Below, in pieces: positions 1 to 7,704 of a stretch of 36,716 bases of DNA. Source of the DNA: Actinomyces culturomici (GTDB lineage Bacteria; Actinomycetota; Actinomycetes; Actinomycetales; Actinomycetaceae); NCBI RefSeq assembly GCF_900499005.1, contig NZ_LS991316.1:699213-735928 (forward strand), read 5' to 3'. Numbering within the stretch: position 1 is the first letter of the stretch; every line of letters begins with the position of its first letter. Made by a program: the position numbers and the translations under genes. A model generated the notes under the pieces. That model worked only from the letters and a program-made list of their open reading frames with translations, made no database searches and was not told the DNA's origin.

Positions 1-1
1 G

Positions 2-418
2 GACGTCGGCTCGCGCATGTGGGACATCTGCGAGTTCCTCATGCACCTTCATGAGGTGGGCGAGCTCGATCTCAACTTCCAGCGGATCGACGTCACCATC
101 CCGTATCACGCCCCCTGCCAGCTGAAGTCCCAGGGGCTCGGCCTCCCGGCCATCGAACTCATGGAGCTCATACCGGGCGTCACGGTCAAGGAGTCGAACC
201 AGCCGTGCTGCGGCATCGCCGGCACCTATGGCATGAAGAAGGAGAAGTACGACATTGCCCAGGCGGTCGGCAAGCCCGTCTTCGACTTCATCAAGCAGGT
301 GAACGTCGAGCTCGCGGCGTGTGACACGGAGACCTGCCGTTGGCAGCTGCGCACCGCTACCGGCGCGAACGTCGTCCACCCGATCTGGCTCATCCACAAG
401 GCCTACGGACTGCACTGA
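2..418 (+). CDS. glpC: GlpC, anaerobic glycerol-3-phosphate dehydrogenase subunit C, C-terminal part (cut by window edge)
   Basis: The reading frame is open from the first bases of the window, so only the last ~138 codons are seen. The visible part is the second cysteine-rich (CCG) domain of the GlpC family: HAPCQLKSQG, then QPCCGIAGTYG, then CDTETCRWQ, ending VHPIWLIHKAYGLH. In the family these cysteines bind an Fe-S centre, and GlpC anchors the GlpAB dehydrogenase to the membrane and passes electrons to menaquinone. The ATG at 17 is internal and is not the true start. A second, 5'-truncated copy of the same stretch lies at 12067-12484. Compared with that copy there are 7 base changes, two of them changing residues (Ala to Glu at base 315, Ala to Asp at base 357). 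Family assignment is firm; whether this copy is the intact gene cannot be seen here. Confidence 0.85.
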   Translation, partial: DVGSRMWDICEFLMHLHEVGELDLNFQRIDVTIPYHAPCQLKSQGLGLPAIELMELIPGVTVKESNQPCCGIAGTYGMKKEKYDIAQAVGKPVFDFIKQVNVELAACDTETCRWQLRTATGANVVHPIWLIHKAYGLH

Positions 419-604
419 GCAGGCCGTGCCCGCCCGACGCCCATCCCGCCTTAAAGACGATCGATGGGTGCCAGCTGTCGCTTTCTGGGAGAAGAGCCGG
501 AATCGGATCCCGATTCGGTGTCGAAGGTTCATCAAAGCTTGTGATCGATCACTCTTTGTGGGCATCATGCAGACATTAGACGTCCTGAAGAGAAGAGATC
601 TCTG
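419..604. other. intergenic region with palindromes between glpC and the DUF4349 gene
   Basis: Sequence identity with the second glpC copy stops at the stop codon, so this spacer is unrelated to the one after 12484. It holds an inverted repeat GAATCGG-atc-CCGATTC (500-516) and a perfect 12-bp palindrome GTGATCGATCAC (541-552). The first could be a weak terminator and the second an operator; both roles are guesses. No canonical promoter hexamers stand out. Confidence 0.45.
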
Positions 605-1696
605 ATGAACTCGATGAACTCCTCGACCCGCAAGAAGACATTGATCCGGCTCCTCGCCTGTGTGGCAGCCCTCGGCCTCGTCCTGTCCGGATGCGCCAGC
701 GGACGCTCCGCCTCCATCGTTGAGCCTGCGGTGGGGACGAGTACCGTTGTCCCGGGGGACGTCACAGCCGAGGGCGATGCTGTTGGCGACGCTTGGGGGA
801 AAGCGTCCGGCGTCAATACGACTGCCAGCGATGCGGAGGGTACCGGTTCGCAGCTCTCCATCGACCAGCAGATCATCGTCACCGGCGAGATGACCCTCAA
901 GGTTGATGACCCCAAGAAGACCGTGGACGACGTCAAGAAGATCGTCGTCGACGCCAAGGGTAAGGTCTCGTACTCATCGCTGAACTCCAACGAGTACGAC
1001 CTATCCGGCGTCATGACGGTGCGCGTGCAAGCGGACCGGTACGACGCCGTCGTCGCCGACATCGCAAACCTCGGCGAGATCACCAAGCAGACGATGGACG
1101 CTCAGGACGTCGGCGCAGAGGTCGCTGACCTTGATGCGCGGATCAAGGCGCTCGAGGCTTCAATTGCCCGTCTCACCGACCTCATGAAGAATGCGGAGAC
1201 GACCAGCGACCTCATTGAAGCCGAATCCGAACTCACTGAGCGCCAGAGCCAGCTTGATGGTCTCAATGCTCAGCGCGCCTGGTACGCCGATCAAGTGTCC
1301 TATTCGACTCTGAACCTGCACATCGACACGCCCACCATACTCACCGGTGGCGCATCGGGCTCGGTGTGGGAGCAATCCTGGGACACCTTCGTCAGGGGCC
1401 TCGGCGGCGTGCTCTTCTTCCTCGTCATGTTGCTGCCGTGGCTGATCGTCATCGTTCCCGTCGTCCTGCTCCTGGTGTGGTGGTGCCGTCGCCGTAAGAT
1501 GCGCCGTGCCGTTGCTCCCCCTACGCCCCCGTTGGTGTCGCCCGCCGCTGCGAAACCCGGTGGCGATGCCGCGCCCGTGAGCGTGCAGGCCGTCGGCCTC
1601 GCGCCGACGCCTCTCGACGATCCTGGGACTGTGGACGATGGTGTGTCCTGCGATCAGACTGATTCTGAATCGGCCTCCGCGTCGGATAACGAGTAG
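605..1696 (+). CDS. DUF4349 lipoprotein (island copy)
   Basis: A 363-residue predicted lipoprotein. The N-terminus is basic, followed by a hydrophobic stretch and the lipobox LVLSGC with the lipidated Cys at residue 30. The body matches DUF4349: paired strands around VTGEMTLKVDDPKKT, then a helical hairpin with DVGAEVADLDARI and LIEAESELTERQ, then LNAQRAWYADQVSYSTL. A long membrane segment near residues 265-295 (FFLVMLLPWLIVIVPVVLLL) is followed by RRRK and a Pro/Ala/Ser-rich tail. Function is unknown; the fold suggests an envelope-facing coiled-coil protein. A diverged homologue sits at 12669-13793, also just after a glpC tail. GC is clearly lower than in that homologue, which suggests this copy came from another lineage. 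A weak purine-rich ribosome site lies before the ATG. Confidence 0.85.
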   Translation: MNSMNSSTRKKTLIRLLACVAALGLVLSGCASGRSASIVEPAVGTSTVVPGDVTAEGDAVGDAWGKASGVNTTASDAEGTGSQLSIDQQIIVTGEMTLKVDDPKKTVDDVKKIVVDAKGKVSYSSLNSNEYDLSGVMTVRVQADRYDAVVADIANLGEITKQTMDAQDVGAEVADLDARIKALEASIARLTDLMKNAETTSDLIEAESELTERQSQLDGLNAQRAWYADQVSYSTLNLHIDTPTILTGGASGSVWEQSWDTFVRGLGGVLFFLVMLLPWLIVIVPVVLLLVWWCRRRKMRRAVAPPTPPLVSPAAAKPGGDAAPVSVQAVGLAPTPLDDPGTVDDGVSCDQTDSESASASDNE

Positions 1697-1822
1697 GTTG
1701 AGCGTTGATCCTCGATCCGATTGTCACTGCGTTGGACCTGAGCTACGTGCGCGTCGCCGAGGAACGCGATCGCTTCTTGATCGCGGGGGAGGTGATTGGC
1801 GTAGGCGAGGATGAGACCTTCT

Positions 1823-1850
1823 TACAATCGCTAAACAGCGATATGATCGC
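1823..1850 (+). promoter_or_regulatory. promoter and probable ArsR-type operator of the metal-efflux operon
   Basis: A -10-like TACAAT (1823-1828) is followed at once by two overlapping inverted repeats: ATCGCT-aaac-AGCGAT (1827-1842) and GCGAT-atg-ATCGC (1838-1850). ArsR/SmtB repressors bind imperfect palindromes over their own promoters, so this is the expected place for the operator. There is no good -35 at normal spacing. The start codon follows at 1854 with no ribosome site, so the transcript would have a very short leader or none. Confidence 0.55.
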
Positions 1851-1853
1851 GTT

Positions 1854-2219
1854 ATGACGATTAAAGACTTTGAAACCACACGTGGACCCGCCTTCGAGGT
1901 GAGTGAATCTCAGGCCGTGCTCTTCCATGCTCTATCGGATCCGGGACGCCTCGCACTACTGCGTCACCTCTCTTCCGGTGAACACCGGGTTCGCGATCTC
2001 GTCGACCACATGCATCTTGCTCAATCGACCGTCAGCAAGCACCTCGCATGCCTCAAGGACTGCGGCCTCGTCACCGTTCGTCCTGAAGGCCGCGCTTCCT
2101 GGTTCTGCCTGGCCGACGAGCCTCGTCTTGCCGAACTCTTGGGCGTAGCCGAGCGGATACTCGAAGCGTCCGGAGCCGTCCTCGACTCGAAGACCCACTA
2201 CGACGCGGACGGAGACTGA
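1854..2219 (+). CDS. ArsR/SmtB-family metal-responsive repressor
   Basis: A 121-residue winged-helix protein of typical ArsR length. Visible features are the helix LFHALSDPGRLALLRHL near residues 23-39, the recognition region LVDHMHLAQSTVSKHLACLKDCG near 49-71, and the wing VTVRPEGRASWFCL. Members of the family repress efflux genes and release DNA when metal binds. Cys68 and Cys85 and the late acidic/His segment (DSKTHYDADGD) are possible ligands, but I cannot assign the metal. The gene ends two bases before the CDF exporter, so the two are surely one operon. Overlapping palindromes just upstream suggest autoregulation. Confidence 0.88.
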   Translation: MTIKDFETTRGPAFEVSESQAVLFHALSDPGRLALLRHLSSGEHRVRDLVDHMHLAQSTVSKHLACLKDCGLVTVRPEGRASWFCLADEPRLAELLGVAERILEASGAVLDSKTHYDADGD

Positions 2220-2221
2220 CC

Positions 2222-3199
2222 ATGTCTGACGAATACGATGGACACGACAAGCTCTCTGGCGAACATACGCATGGCGGACACTCTCATGCGGGTCATTCTC
2301 ACGGTGCCGGAGCCTCGCATACACGCCTGATCGTCGCCTTCGCCATCACCTGTGGCATCGTCATCGCCCAGCTGCTGGGCAGCTGGATCACCGGATCCCT
2401 CGCCCTGCTCACCGACACCGCCCACGCGATTGTTGACGCATCTGGATTGGCCCTCGCCCTGGCCGCCTCCACCATCGCCCGGCGCCCCGCCACCGGCGCG
2501 CGCACCTGGGGCCTTAGACGCATCGAGGTGATCGCCGCCCTCGCCCAGTCGATTCTGCTCATCGTCGTCGGCGTCTACACGGCCGTTGAAGGTATTGCCC
2601 GACTCGCCGACCCGCCCGAGATTATGGGGACGGAACTGCTCGTCTTCGGCGTCATCGGGATGATCGCCAATGTCGCCTCTGTTGCCGTGCTGTCGGGCGG
2701 GCGGGACGCCAGCCTCAATATGCGGGCTGCGTTCCTGGAAGTCCTCAACGATGCCCTCGGATCTCTGGGCGTCATCGTTGCCGCCCTGGCCATCCGTCAT
2801 ACGGGCTTCGATCGGGCCGATGCGATCGCTGGCCTGTTCATAGCCACCCTCATCGTGCCCAGAGCCTTGACGATCCTCCGCCAGACGCTGGCCATCCTCA
2901 TGGAATTCGCTCCCTCCGGTGTCGACCTTGAGGAGGTGCGAGGACACATACTCGCCCTCGAGCACGTCGAGGACGTCCACGACCTGCACGCCAGCGTCAT
3001 CGGCACGGGCCTGCCGATCATCTCCGCACACGTCGTCGTGGGGGAGAACTGTTTCGAGACCACCCACGCGCTTTCGATCCTCCAGGAAGTGCGCGAATGC
3101 GTGGCCACACACTTTCCCGTAGCCTTCGAGCATTCGACGATCCAGCTGGAGACCGCCAGCGTCCACGCGGCAGAACCGCATTGCGCGGTGGACGCCTGA
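2222..3199 (+). CDS. cation diffusion facilitator (CDF) metal exporter
   Basis: A 325-residue inner-membrane proton/metal antiporter of the CDF family (ZitB/CzcD type). It begins with a His-rich cytoplasmic loop (residues 8-33, with THGGHSHAGHSH) that would capture metal. Six membrane segments follow, then a cytoplasmic metal-binding domain of about 100 residues with HVEDVHDLH. The transport-site motif in TM2 is present (D65, H68, D72 in LLTDTAHAIVDASG). In TM5 the sequence is FLEVLNDALGS, so the usual His of the HxxxD pair is Glu173 with Asp177 kept. This may shift metal preference. Zinc, cobalt or a related divalent ion is most likely. Cotranscribed with the ArsR gene two bases upstream, which explains its control. 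Confidence 0.9.
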   Translation: MSDEYDGHDKLSGEHTHGGHSHAGHSHGAGASHTRLIVAFAITCGIVIAQLLGSWITGSLALLTDTAHAIVDASGLALALAASTIARRPATGARTWGLRRIEVIAALAQSILLIVVGVYTAVEGIARLADPPEIMGTELLVFGVIGMIANVASVAVLSGGRDASLNMRAAFLEVLNDALGSLGVIVAALAIRHTGFDRADAIAGLFIATLIVPRALTILRQTLAILMEFAPSGVDLEEVRGHILALEHVEDVHDLHASVIGTGLPIISAHVVVGENCFETTHALSILQEVRECVATHFPVAFEHSTIQLETASVHAAEPHCAVDA

Positions 3200-3253
3200 C
3201 GAACAAACCCGCGCCTGGCGGAGCACTCTGGGCCACAACGCGGTGGAGAACGA

Positions 3254-3302
3254 CGAATCCCCCTGTGCACACCGTTGAAAGCGGTGTGCACAGGGGGATT
3301 CG
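3254..3302. terminator. bidirectional hairpin terminator
   Basis: A perfect 21-bp inverted repeat (3254-3274 with 3282-3302) around a 7-base loop (ttgaaag). It lies between two converging genes, the CDF exporter and the MacB-like permease, and can end transcription from both sides. There is no long U-tract, which is common in high-GC actinobacteria. Confidence 0.85.
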
Positions 3303-3313
3303 CTCGCTATGGG

Positions 3314-4513
3314 CTACTGCGCGTTGAGCGCGGCGGTCGGGGAGGTCTTCGACGCGCGGATAGCCGGATACAAGCCAGCAATCGCGCCGATGACGACCGT
3401 CACGCCGAGACCGGCCCCGATCACCCATGCGGGCAGTGAGAAGGGCCATGAGTTCACCAACGACATTCCACCGGTGACGCTCACTCCGATGACGCAGCCG
3501 AGTGCTCCGCCGAGGAACGAGAGGAGCAGGGCTTCGGCGATGAACTGAATGAGGATGTGAGTGCGCTTGGCTCCCAGTGCTCGCCTCAAACCGATCTCAC
3601 GGCGCCGTTCGAGCACGGAGATGATCATCGTGTTGGCAACTCCGATTCCACCGACGAGCAGGGCGATGGATCCGACTCCCGCGAGAAGAGTCGTGAACGC
3701 CTGATTCGCAGCATTCTTAGCGGCGAGCGCATCCGAGGGTCGCGACACCTCGACGGCGGTGGGCGCCTGTGGATTGAGCGTCGGTCCGAGGAGTTCGCGG
3801 ACCTTCGCTACCGCATCATCACTGGATCGCTCATAAATGGTCGTCGGACGCATGTCTTGACCGAATGCGGAATGAGCATTGTCCTGACCGATGAGTGCCG
3901 AGGAGTCGAGCTCGGGGGCAAGGACCACCGGCTTCAGAATGCCAATGACGGTGTAGAGCGAGTCGCCGAGCCAGATCTGCGATCCGGGGGAGACCACTCC
4001 AAGGCGCGCGGCGGCCGTCGCACCGAGGACCGCCGTCGGGTACGAACCCGTTGCTTTGTTGAGCCACGTGCCCTTATCGAGTTCGCCAGCGACCACGTCG
4101 AGGAGGCGTTCATCGGCGGCGAGCGCCTCAATGCCGCCGGTCGCCTGCTTGTTAGAAAGAGACGAACGGTAGACATTTGCGGGAAGCTTCTGCGTTGACG
4201 ATGCCGCCTCGACTCCGTCAATGAGGAGTGTTCGCCCGACGGCGTCCTCGGAGAACTTCGTTTGCTTACCGGCGAGGTCGGAGCCTGCGGTCGCCGTCAG
4301 CATGTTGGTCCCCAGCGCATCGAGTTGATTGGCGAGTTGAGCGCGTGAGGATAGAGAGATCCCGATGACGGCGATCATCGCGGCGATGCCGATGGCGATG
4401 CCCAGCGCCGACAGGAGCGCTCGAGTCGGACGCGCGCGAATTCCAGTGGAGGCGAGTCGCACGACATCGGAACCGCGCAGGTGCGAAGCAAGGCGAGTGT
4501 CGGATCGTGACAT
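3314..4513 (-). CDS. MacB-like ABC transporter permease
   Basis: A 399-residue permease of the FtsX/MacB type: one membrane segment near residues 32-55, a large extracytoplasmic MacB_PCD domain (about 60-270), then three membrane segments at the C-terminal end. The conserved segment VGGIGVANTMIISVLERRREIGLRRALGA is the family hallmark before the last helices. These exporters work as mechanotransmitters moving peptides, antibiotics or lipoproteins at the outer face rather than through a channel. Its ATG shares one base with the stop of the ATPase gene (TGATG), so the two are translationally coupled. It is last in the four-gene operon that starts at 6832. Confidence 0.9.
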   Translation of the reverse strand: MSRSDTRLASHLRGSDVVRLASTGIRARPTRALLSALGIAIGIAAMIAVIGISLSSRAQLANQLDALGTNMLTATAGSDLAGKQTKFSEDAVGRTLLIDGVEAASSTQKLPANVYRSSLSNKQATGGIEALAADERLLDVVAGELDKGTWLNKATGSYPTAVLGATAAARLGVVSPGSQIWLGDSLYTVIGILKPVVLAPELDSSALIGQDNAHSAFGQDMRPTTIYERSSDDAVAKVRELLGPTLNPQAPTAVEVSRPSDALAAKNAANQAFTTLLAGVGSIALLVGGIGVANTMIISVLERRREIGLRRALGAKRTHILIQFIAEALLLSFLGGALGCVIGVSVTGGMSLVNSWPFSLPAWVIGAGLGVTVVIGAIAGLYPAIRASKTSPTAALNAQ

Positions 4514-5211
4514 CAGGCGCTCTCCTCCAGCGAATCGTTCTGCGAATCGGACACGATGCGTCCGTCGCGGATCATGACACGACGCGGCAAGCGGGCCGCC
4601 AGATCATTGTCGTGCGTGATGACGACGATGCTCGTGCCCTCGGCGTGCAGACTGTGGAGCAGCTCGACGATGGACTCACCGGAGCGGGAGTCAAGATTCC
4701 CCGTCGGCTCATCTGCCAGGAGCAAAGGCGGGTTCGAGACGACGGCGCGGGCGATTGCCACGCGCTGGCGCTCGCCGCCCGACATCTGGTGGGGACGGTG
4801 ATCGAGACGGTGCGCAAGACCGACGCGCTCCAATGCCTCGCGCGCCTTTTGGCGGCGGACCGATCGAGGAACCCCGAGGTAGAGCATTCCGTCGGCCACA
4901 TTGTCGAGGGCGGAAGAACCCTCGGCGAGGTGGAACTGCTGGAACACGAAGCCGATCGAGTGCGCGCGCAGCGCCGACAATTCGGCGTCTGACAGGGTCG
5001 AGACATCAACGCCGTTGATGCTGACGACTCCCGAGGACGGACGATCGAGAGTCCCAATGAGGTTGAGCAATGTGGACTTGCCCGACCCGGAGGGCCCGAC
5101 GATCGCGACGAACTCGCCGGACTCGACGCGCAGGTTCACACCCGCACAGGCAGCCACGGGAGGGTCGCCGTACAAGCGTTTCACCTGATCCAATTCGATA
5201 ATGGCGCTCAC
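4513..5211 (-). CDS. MacB-like ABC transporter ATP-binding protein
   Basis: A 232-residue ATPase of the LolD/MacB family. It has Walker A GPSGSGKST (residues 39-47), the Q-loop FVFQQFHL, signature MSGGERQRVAIARA, Walker B LLLADEPTGNLD and the switch His in VVITHDNDLA. It would power the permease encoded next. The ATG overlaps the stop of the adaptor gene by four bases (ATGA) and the stop overlaps the permease start by one base, so the complex is made in step. Length and motifs are complete. Confidence 0.93.
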   Translation of the reverse strand: MSAIIELDQVKRLYGDPPVAACAGVNLRVESGEFVAIVGPSGSGKSTLLNLIGTLDRPSSGVVSINGVDVSTLSDAELSALRAHSIGFVFQQFHLAEGSSALDNVADGMLYLGVPRSVRRQKAREALERVGLAHRLDHRPHQMSGGERQRVAIARAVVSNPPLLLADEPTGNLDSRSGESIVELLHSLHAEGTSIVVITHDNDLAARLPRRVMIRDGRIVSDSQNDSLEESA

Positions 5212-6344
5212 TGCTTCGGCACCACCACTGAATCACCCTCGGCGATGCCCTCGCCGCTGATCTCGACGCGTCCTGCGGCGAACAGGCCGGTCGTCACGGG
5301 GACCTTCTTCGTTGTTCCATCCGGATTGACGACCTCCACGCCGAAGGTCTTGGAGTCCAGGGCGATGAGCGCACTCACCGGAACGTGCAGGACGTTCTCC
5401 TTCGACTCGGACGGCAGTCCGATGGTGATCGAGGCCTCTTGGAAAGCGCTGGTCTTTTCCGGATCATCGGGCGTGATCGTCACGGGGATGATGCGGGTCT
5501 TCTGGTCGGAAGACTCCGAGGATTTCTTATCCGTGGGTGTGCCGACGGTTGCGATCTTCCCGGTCGTCGTCGTCCCGTCGGGCAGGTGAAGGCTCGCCTC
5601 GCGACCAATGGTCGCCAGGGACTGATTCGCGAGGGGGATTTCGGCCTCAACGGTCTGGGTGGTCGACGTCGCCTTGTACAGTTCGGCGCCGACTGAGGTT
5701 CGATCACCGGGACGGACGCTCAACTGGCCGACTCGCAGGTCATGGGGCTCGAAGACGATGCGTCCCAGAGGGATGGTGCCGGTCTGCGTGAGCCCGTTCG
5801 CCTTCTGCCAAGCGACGACCGCCTTGCGGGTCACCCAGTCAAAGCGATTATCCGGTTCGTCCTCGAAGAACCCCAGCTCCTTCAACGCTGTCTCCAGCTG
5901 GTGGATGTCTTCACCATTCGTCGAGTCGATGTTCAGCTCGCGCCATGCTGGCGTTGAACCGTGCATGAGGTAGGAGGGCTCGTCGCCGACTTCTGCGAGT
6001 TCCTGCCCCTGTTCGATGATGTCACCGGGCTTCGGCAAAGACGTGACGACGCCGTCGAATCCGGAGGCGACGCCGTGCGAATTCGAGTAGCAAAGGGTCG
6101 CGGTCAGAGAGGTCTCTCCCGACAGGGTGCCCTTGGCGATCTTCTCGGTCGAACCGGTGAAGCTCTGTGCCTCGGAGTCGGCGGCCTGGGTCTGCCCGTA
6201 GTAGTGGGTCCCTATTGCGGCTCCGCTGCCAGCGAGGACGAGGAAGGCGATCGTTGCGGCTACAGCCCATTTCTTCTTCGAGCGACGCGGCTCAACTGGC
6301 GTCGCGGAGTTCTTCTGATCATGCGCCATAGTGGTACTGCTCAC
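5208..6344 (-). CDS. membrane-fusion/adaptor protein with peptidoglycan-binding domain
   Basis: A 378-residue membrane-anchored adaptor for the MacAB-like exporter. After a short cytoplasmic tail and one membrane segment (about residues 28-48, AVAATIAFLVLAGSGAAIG) comes a lipoyl-like segment (DGVVTSLPKPGDIIEQGQELAEV). A PG_binding_1 domain follows (about 148-200; DIHQLETALKELGFFEDEP, then AVVAWQKANGL). Beta-barrel segments end the protein (GKIATVGTPTD, NVLHVPVSALIAL). Gram-positive adaptors of this type tether the exporter to the wall instead of an outer-membrane channel. The start is GTG at 6344, overlapping the lipoprotein stop (GTGA); an ATG six codons on is an alternative. Confidence 0.85.
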   Translation of the reverse strand: MSSTTMAHDQKNSATPVEPRRSKKKWAVAATIAFLVLAGSGAAIGTHYYGQTQAADSEAQSFTGSTEKIAKGTLSGETSLTATLCYSNSHGVASGFDGVVTSLPKPGDIIEQGQELAEVGDEPSYLMHGSTPAWRELNIDSTNGEDIHQLETALKELGFFEDEPDNRFDWVTRKAVVAWQKANGLTQTGTIPLGRIVFEPHDLRVGQLSVRPGDRTSVGAELYKATSTTQTVEAEIPLANQSLATIGREASLHLPDGTTTTGKIATVGTPTDKKSSESSDQKTRIIPVTITPDDPEKTSAFQEASITIGLPSESKENVLHVPVSALIALDSKTFGVEVVNPDGTTKKVPVTTGLFAAGRVEISGEGIAEGDSVVVPKQ

Positions 6345-6832
6345 TTGATGTCCTCAACCGTCGACAAGCACTTCTCAACCTCTTCCTTGGGAACATTGTT
6401 GAAGACGATGCCTTCGCCAGCCTTCGGATCGGGGACGTCGAAGCCCTTCTTGCGCAGGCACTCTGCCGTCTTGATGCCGATCTCCGTGAGGTCTGCCCCG
6501 GCAGAACCGTCCGCATCGGTTACCGGTGCGGGACCGAGCTTGTCGGTGCACTTCTGAAGGGCCTTGTCGAAAGCGGCCTGGTCGATGTCGGCGGGGATCT
6601 GATCGTCCTGGTCCGGCTTGGGATCAGGGATGTCGATCCCGGAATCGCGCAAGCATTGGCGGAAGGCCAGGGTGTAGTCCTCGGAGGCGCTCGCCGAGGA
6701 CGACGACGAAGAGGAGGACGGGGATGAGCCGGAGGACTGCTGCGAGGACTGAGGGCCTGACGAGCAGGCCGCCAATGCGACCATCAGGGCGAGCGCGGAA
6801 GCAGAGGTGGCGAGCTTGCTGCGAGTCTTCAA
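6341..6832 (-). CDS. small lipoprotein with duplicated CLRxxGxDxPDP motif, first gene of the export operon
   Basis: A secreted lipoprotein of 163 residues. I place the start at the TTG at 6832 because AAGGAG lies six bases before it; starting there gives a clean signal peptide (MKTRSKLATSASALALMVAL) and lipobox ALAAC. A Ser-rich linker follows. The mature part holds two related units: QCLRDSGIDIPDPK and ECLRKKGFDVPDPK, each followed by a second Cys (KCTDKL, KCLST). Four cysteines could form two disulfides. This two-unit design is familiar from actinobacterial lipoproteins next to MacB-type exporters, but the role is unknown. A substrate-binding or sensing part for the exporter or the nearby kinase is plausible. 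Confidence 0.8.
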   Translation of the reverse strand: MKTRSKLATSASALALMVALAACSSGPQSSQQSSGSSPSSSSSSSSASASEDYTLAFRQCLRDSGIDIPDPKPDQDDQIPADIDQAAFDKALQKCTDKLGPAPVTDADGSAGADLTEIGIKTAECLRKKGFDVPDPKAGEGIVFNNVPKEEVEKCLSTVEDIK

Positions 6833-6915
6833 CGGATTCTCCTTGTTGTTCTCATGCCTCGTTGATTCCTTGTTGATCGCTGAGGCGAAATCTGTACCGG
6901 GCAACCGGCGATGGC

Positions 6916-6951
6916 AGTATTTGACACGATGAGGTGTTGCGAGAGTGTTGC
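6916..6951 (-). promoter_or_regulatory. direct-repeat site and promoter of the export operon
   Basis: Two copies of GTGTTGC (6934-6940 and 6945-6951 on the plus strand) are spaced 11 bases apart, one helical turn. This is the usual arrangement for OmpR/PhoB-type regulators. On the minus strand an AATACT -10 (6921-6916) lies so that the repeats cover the -35 position, as expected of an activator site. The regulator encoded divergently at 7045 is the obvious candidate. A further inverted repeat TGTTT-tcg-AAACA sits at 6964-6976. Confidence 0.5.
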
Positions 6952-7044
6952 TCTTTTTGCTTATGTTTTCGAAACACTGAGGGAATACTCTGAAGAGGCG
7001 TGGTTGTTCAACGGCGCGGAGACGGAGACGCGCAGAGGGGGAGT

Positions 7045-7704
7045 ATGAGGGTTCTGGTGGTCGAGGACGAGGTGTTCCTCGCCGACGCCGTTGCGCGGGG
7101 CCTCAGGCATGAATCGATGGCGGTGGATGTCGTTTACGATGGCGAGGATGCTCTCGACCGCATCTCGATGACGGACTACGACGTCGTTGTCCTCGACCGT
7201 GACCTTCCCGGCGTACACGGCGACGATGTGTGCAAGGAATTGGCCCTGACGTGTCCGGGAACACGTGTGCTCATGCTCACTGCTGCGCGAACGCTCGACG
7301 ATAAGGTGAGCGGTCTGGAGATGGGGGCGGACGACTACCTCGTCAAACCTTTCGAGTTTCCAGAACTCGTCGCCCGAATTCGTGCCCTTGAGCGTCGTAT
7401 CGCCCCTGCGCGCCAACCCGTTCTCGAAGGCTATGGGGTCAGCTTGGACCCGTTCCGGCACGAAGTGACGCGCGATGGTCGCTTCGTGCGTTTGAGCCCG
7501 AAGGAATTCGCCGTGCTCGCAGTACTTATGGAGGCTGACGGGGGAGTGCTGAGTGGAGAAACCCTTTTGGAGAAGGCTTGGGACGAGAACGCCAACCCGC
7601 TGACGAATGCGATCCGCGTGACGATCTCGCATCTGAGGCGCCGCTTGGGCGAGCCCTGGGTCATTCAAACCGTTCCCGGACGCGGATATCGCTTCGGACG
7701 ATGA
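7045..7704 (+). CDS. OmpR/PhoB-family response regulator
   Basis: A 219-residue regulator. The receiver domain (1-115) has the acidic pocket VVEDE, phospho-acceptor Asp51 in VVLDRDLPG, Thr in MLTAAR and Lys in YLVKPF. The C-terminal winged helix (about 125-218) has RLSPKEFAVLAVL and TISHLRRRLG ending in IQTVPGRGYRFGR. The start is ATG 7045 because GAGGGGG lies just upstream; a longer frame from 7000 starts with a poor codon. The next gene, a kinase, begins in an ATGA overlap. It is divergent from the MacAB-like operon, so control of that operon is likely, as in other antimicrobial-peptide sensing modules. Confidence 0.92.
   Translation: MRVLVVEDEVFLADAVARGLRHESMAVDVVYDGEDALDRISMTDYDVVVLDRDLPGVHGDDVCKELALTCPGTRVLMLTAARTLDDKVSGLEMGADDYLVKPFEFPELVARIRALERRIAPARQPVLEGYGVSLDPFRHEVTRDGRFVRLSPKEFAVLAVLMEADGGVLSGETLLEKAWDENANPLTNAIRVTISHLRRRLGEPWVIQTVPGRGYRFGR

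Noticed and set aside
541-552. GTGATCGATCAC as an attachment site of the island
   Set aside because: The same palindrome is not found at the right junction, so there is no paired site to support it.
1705-1857. A 50-codon TTG-started frame overlapping the arsR start
   Set aside because: It has no ribosome site and its end is the arsR promoter and operator. A small fragment of an older gene is possible but cannot be supported.
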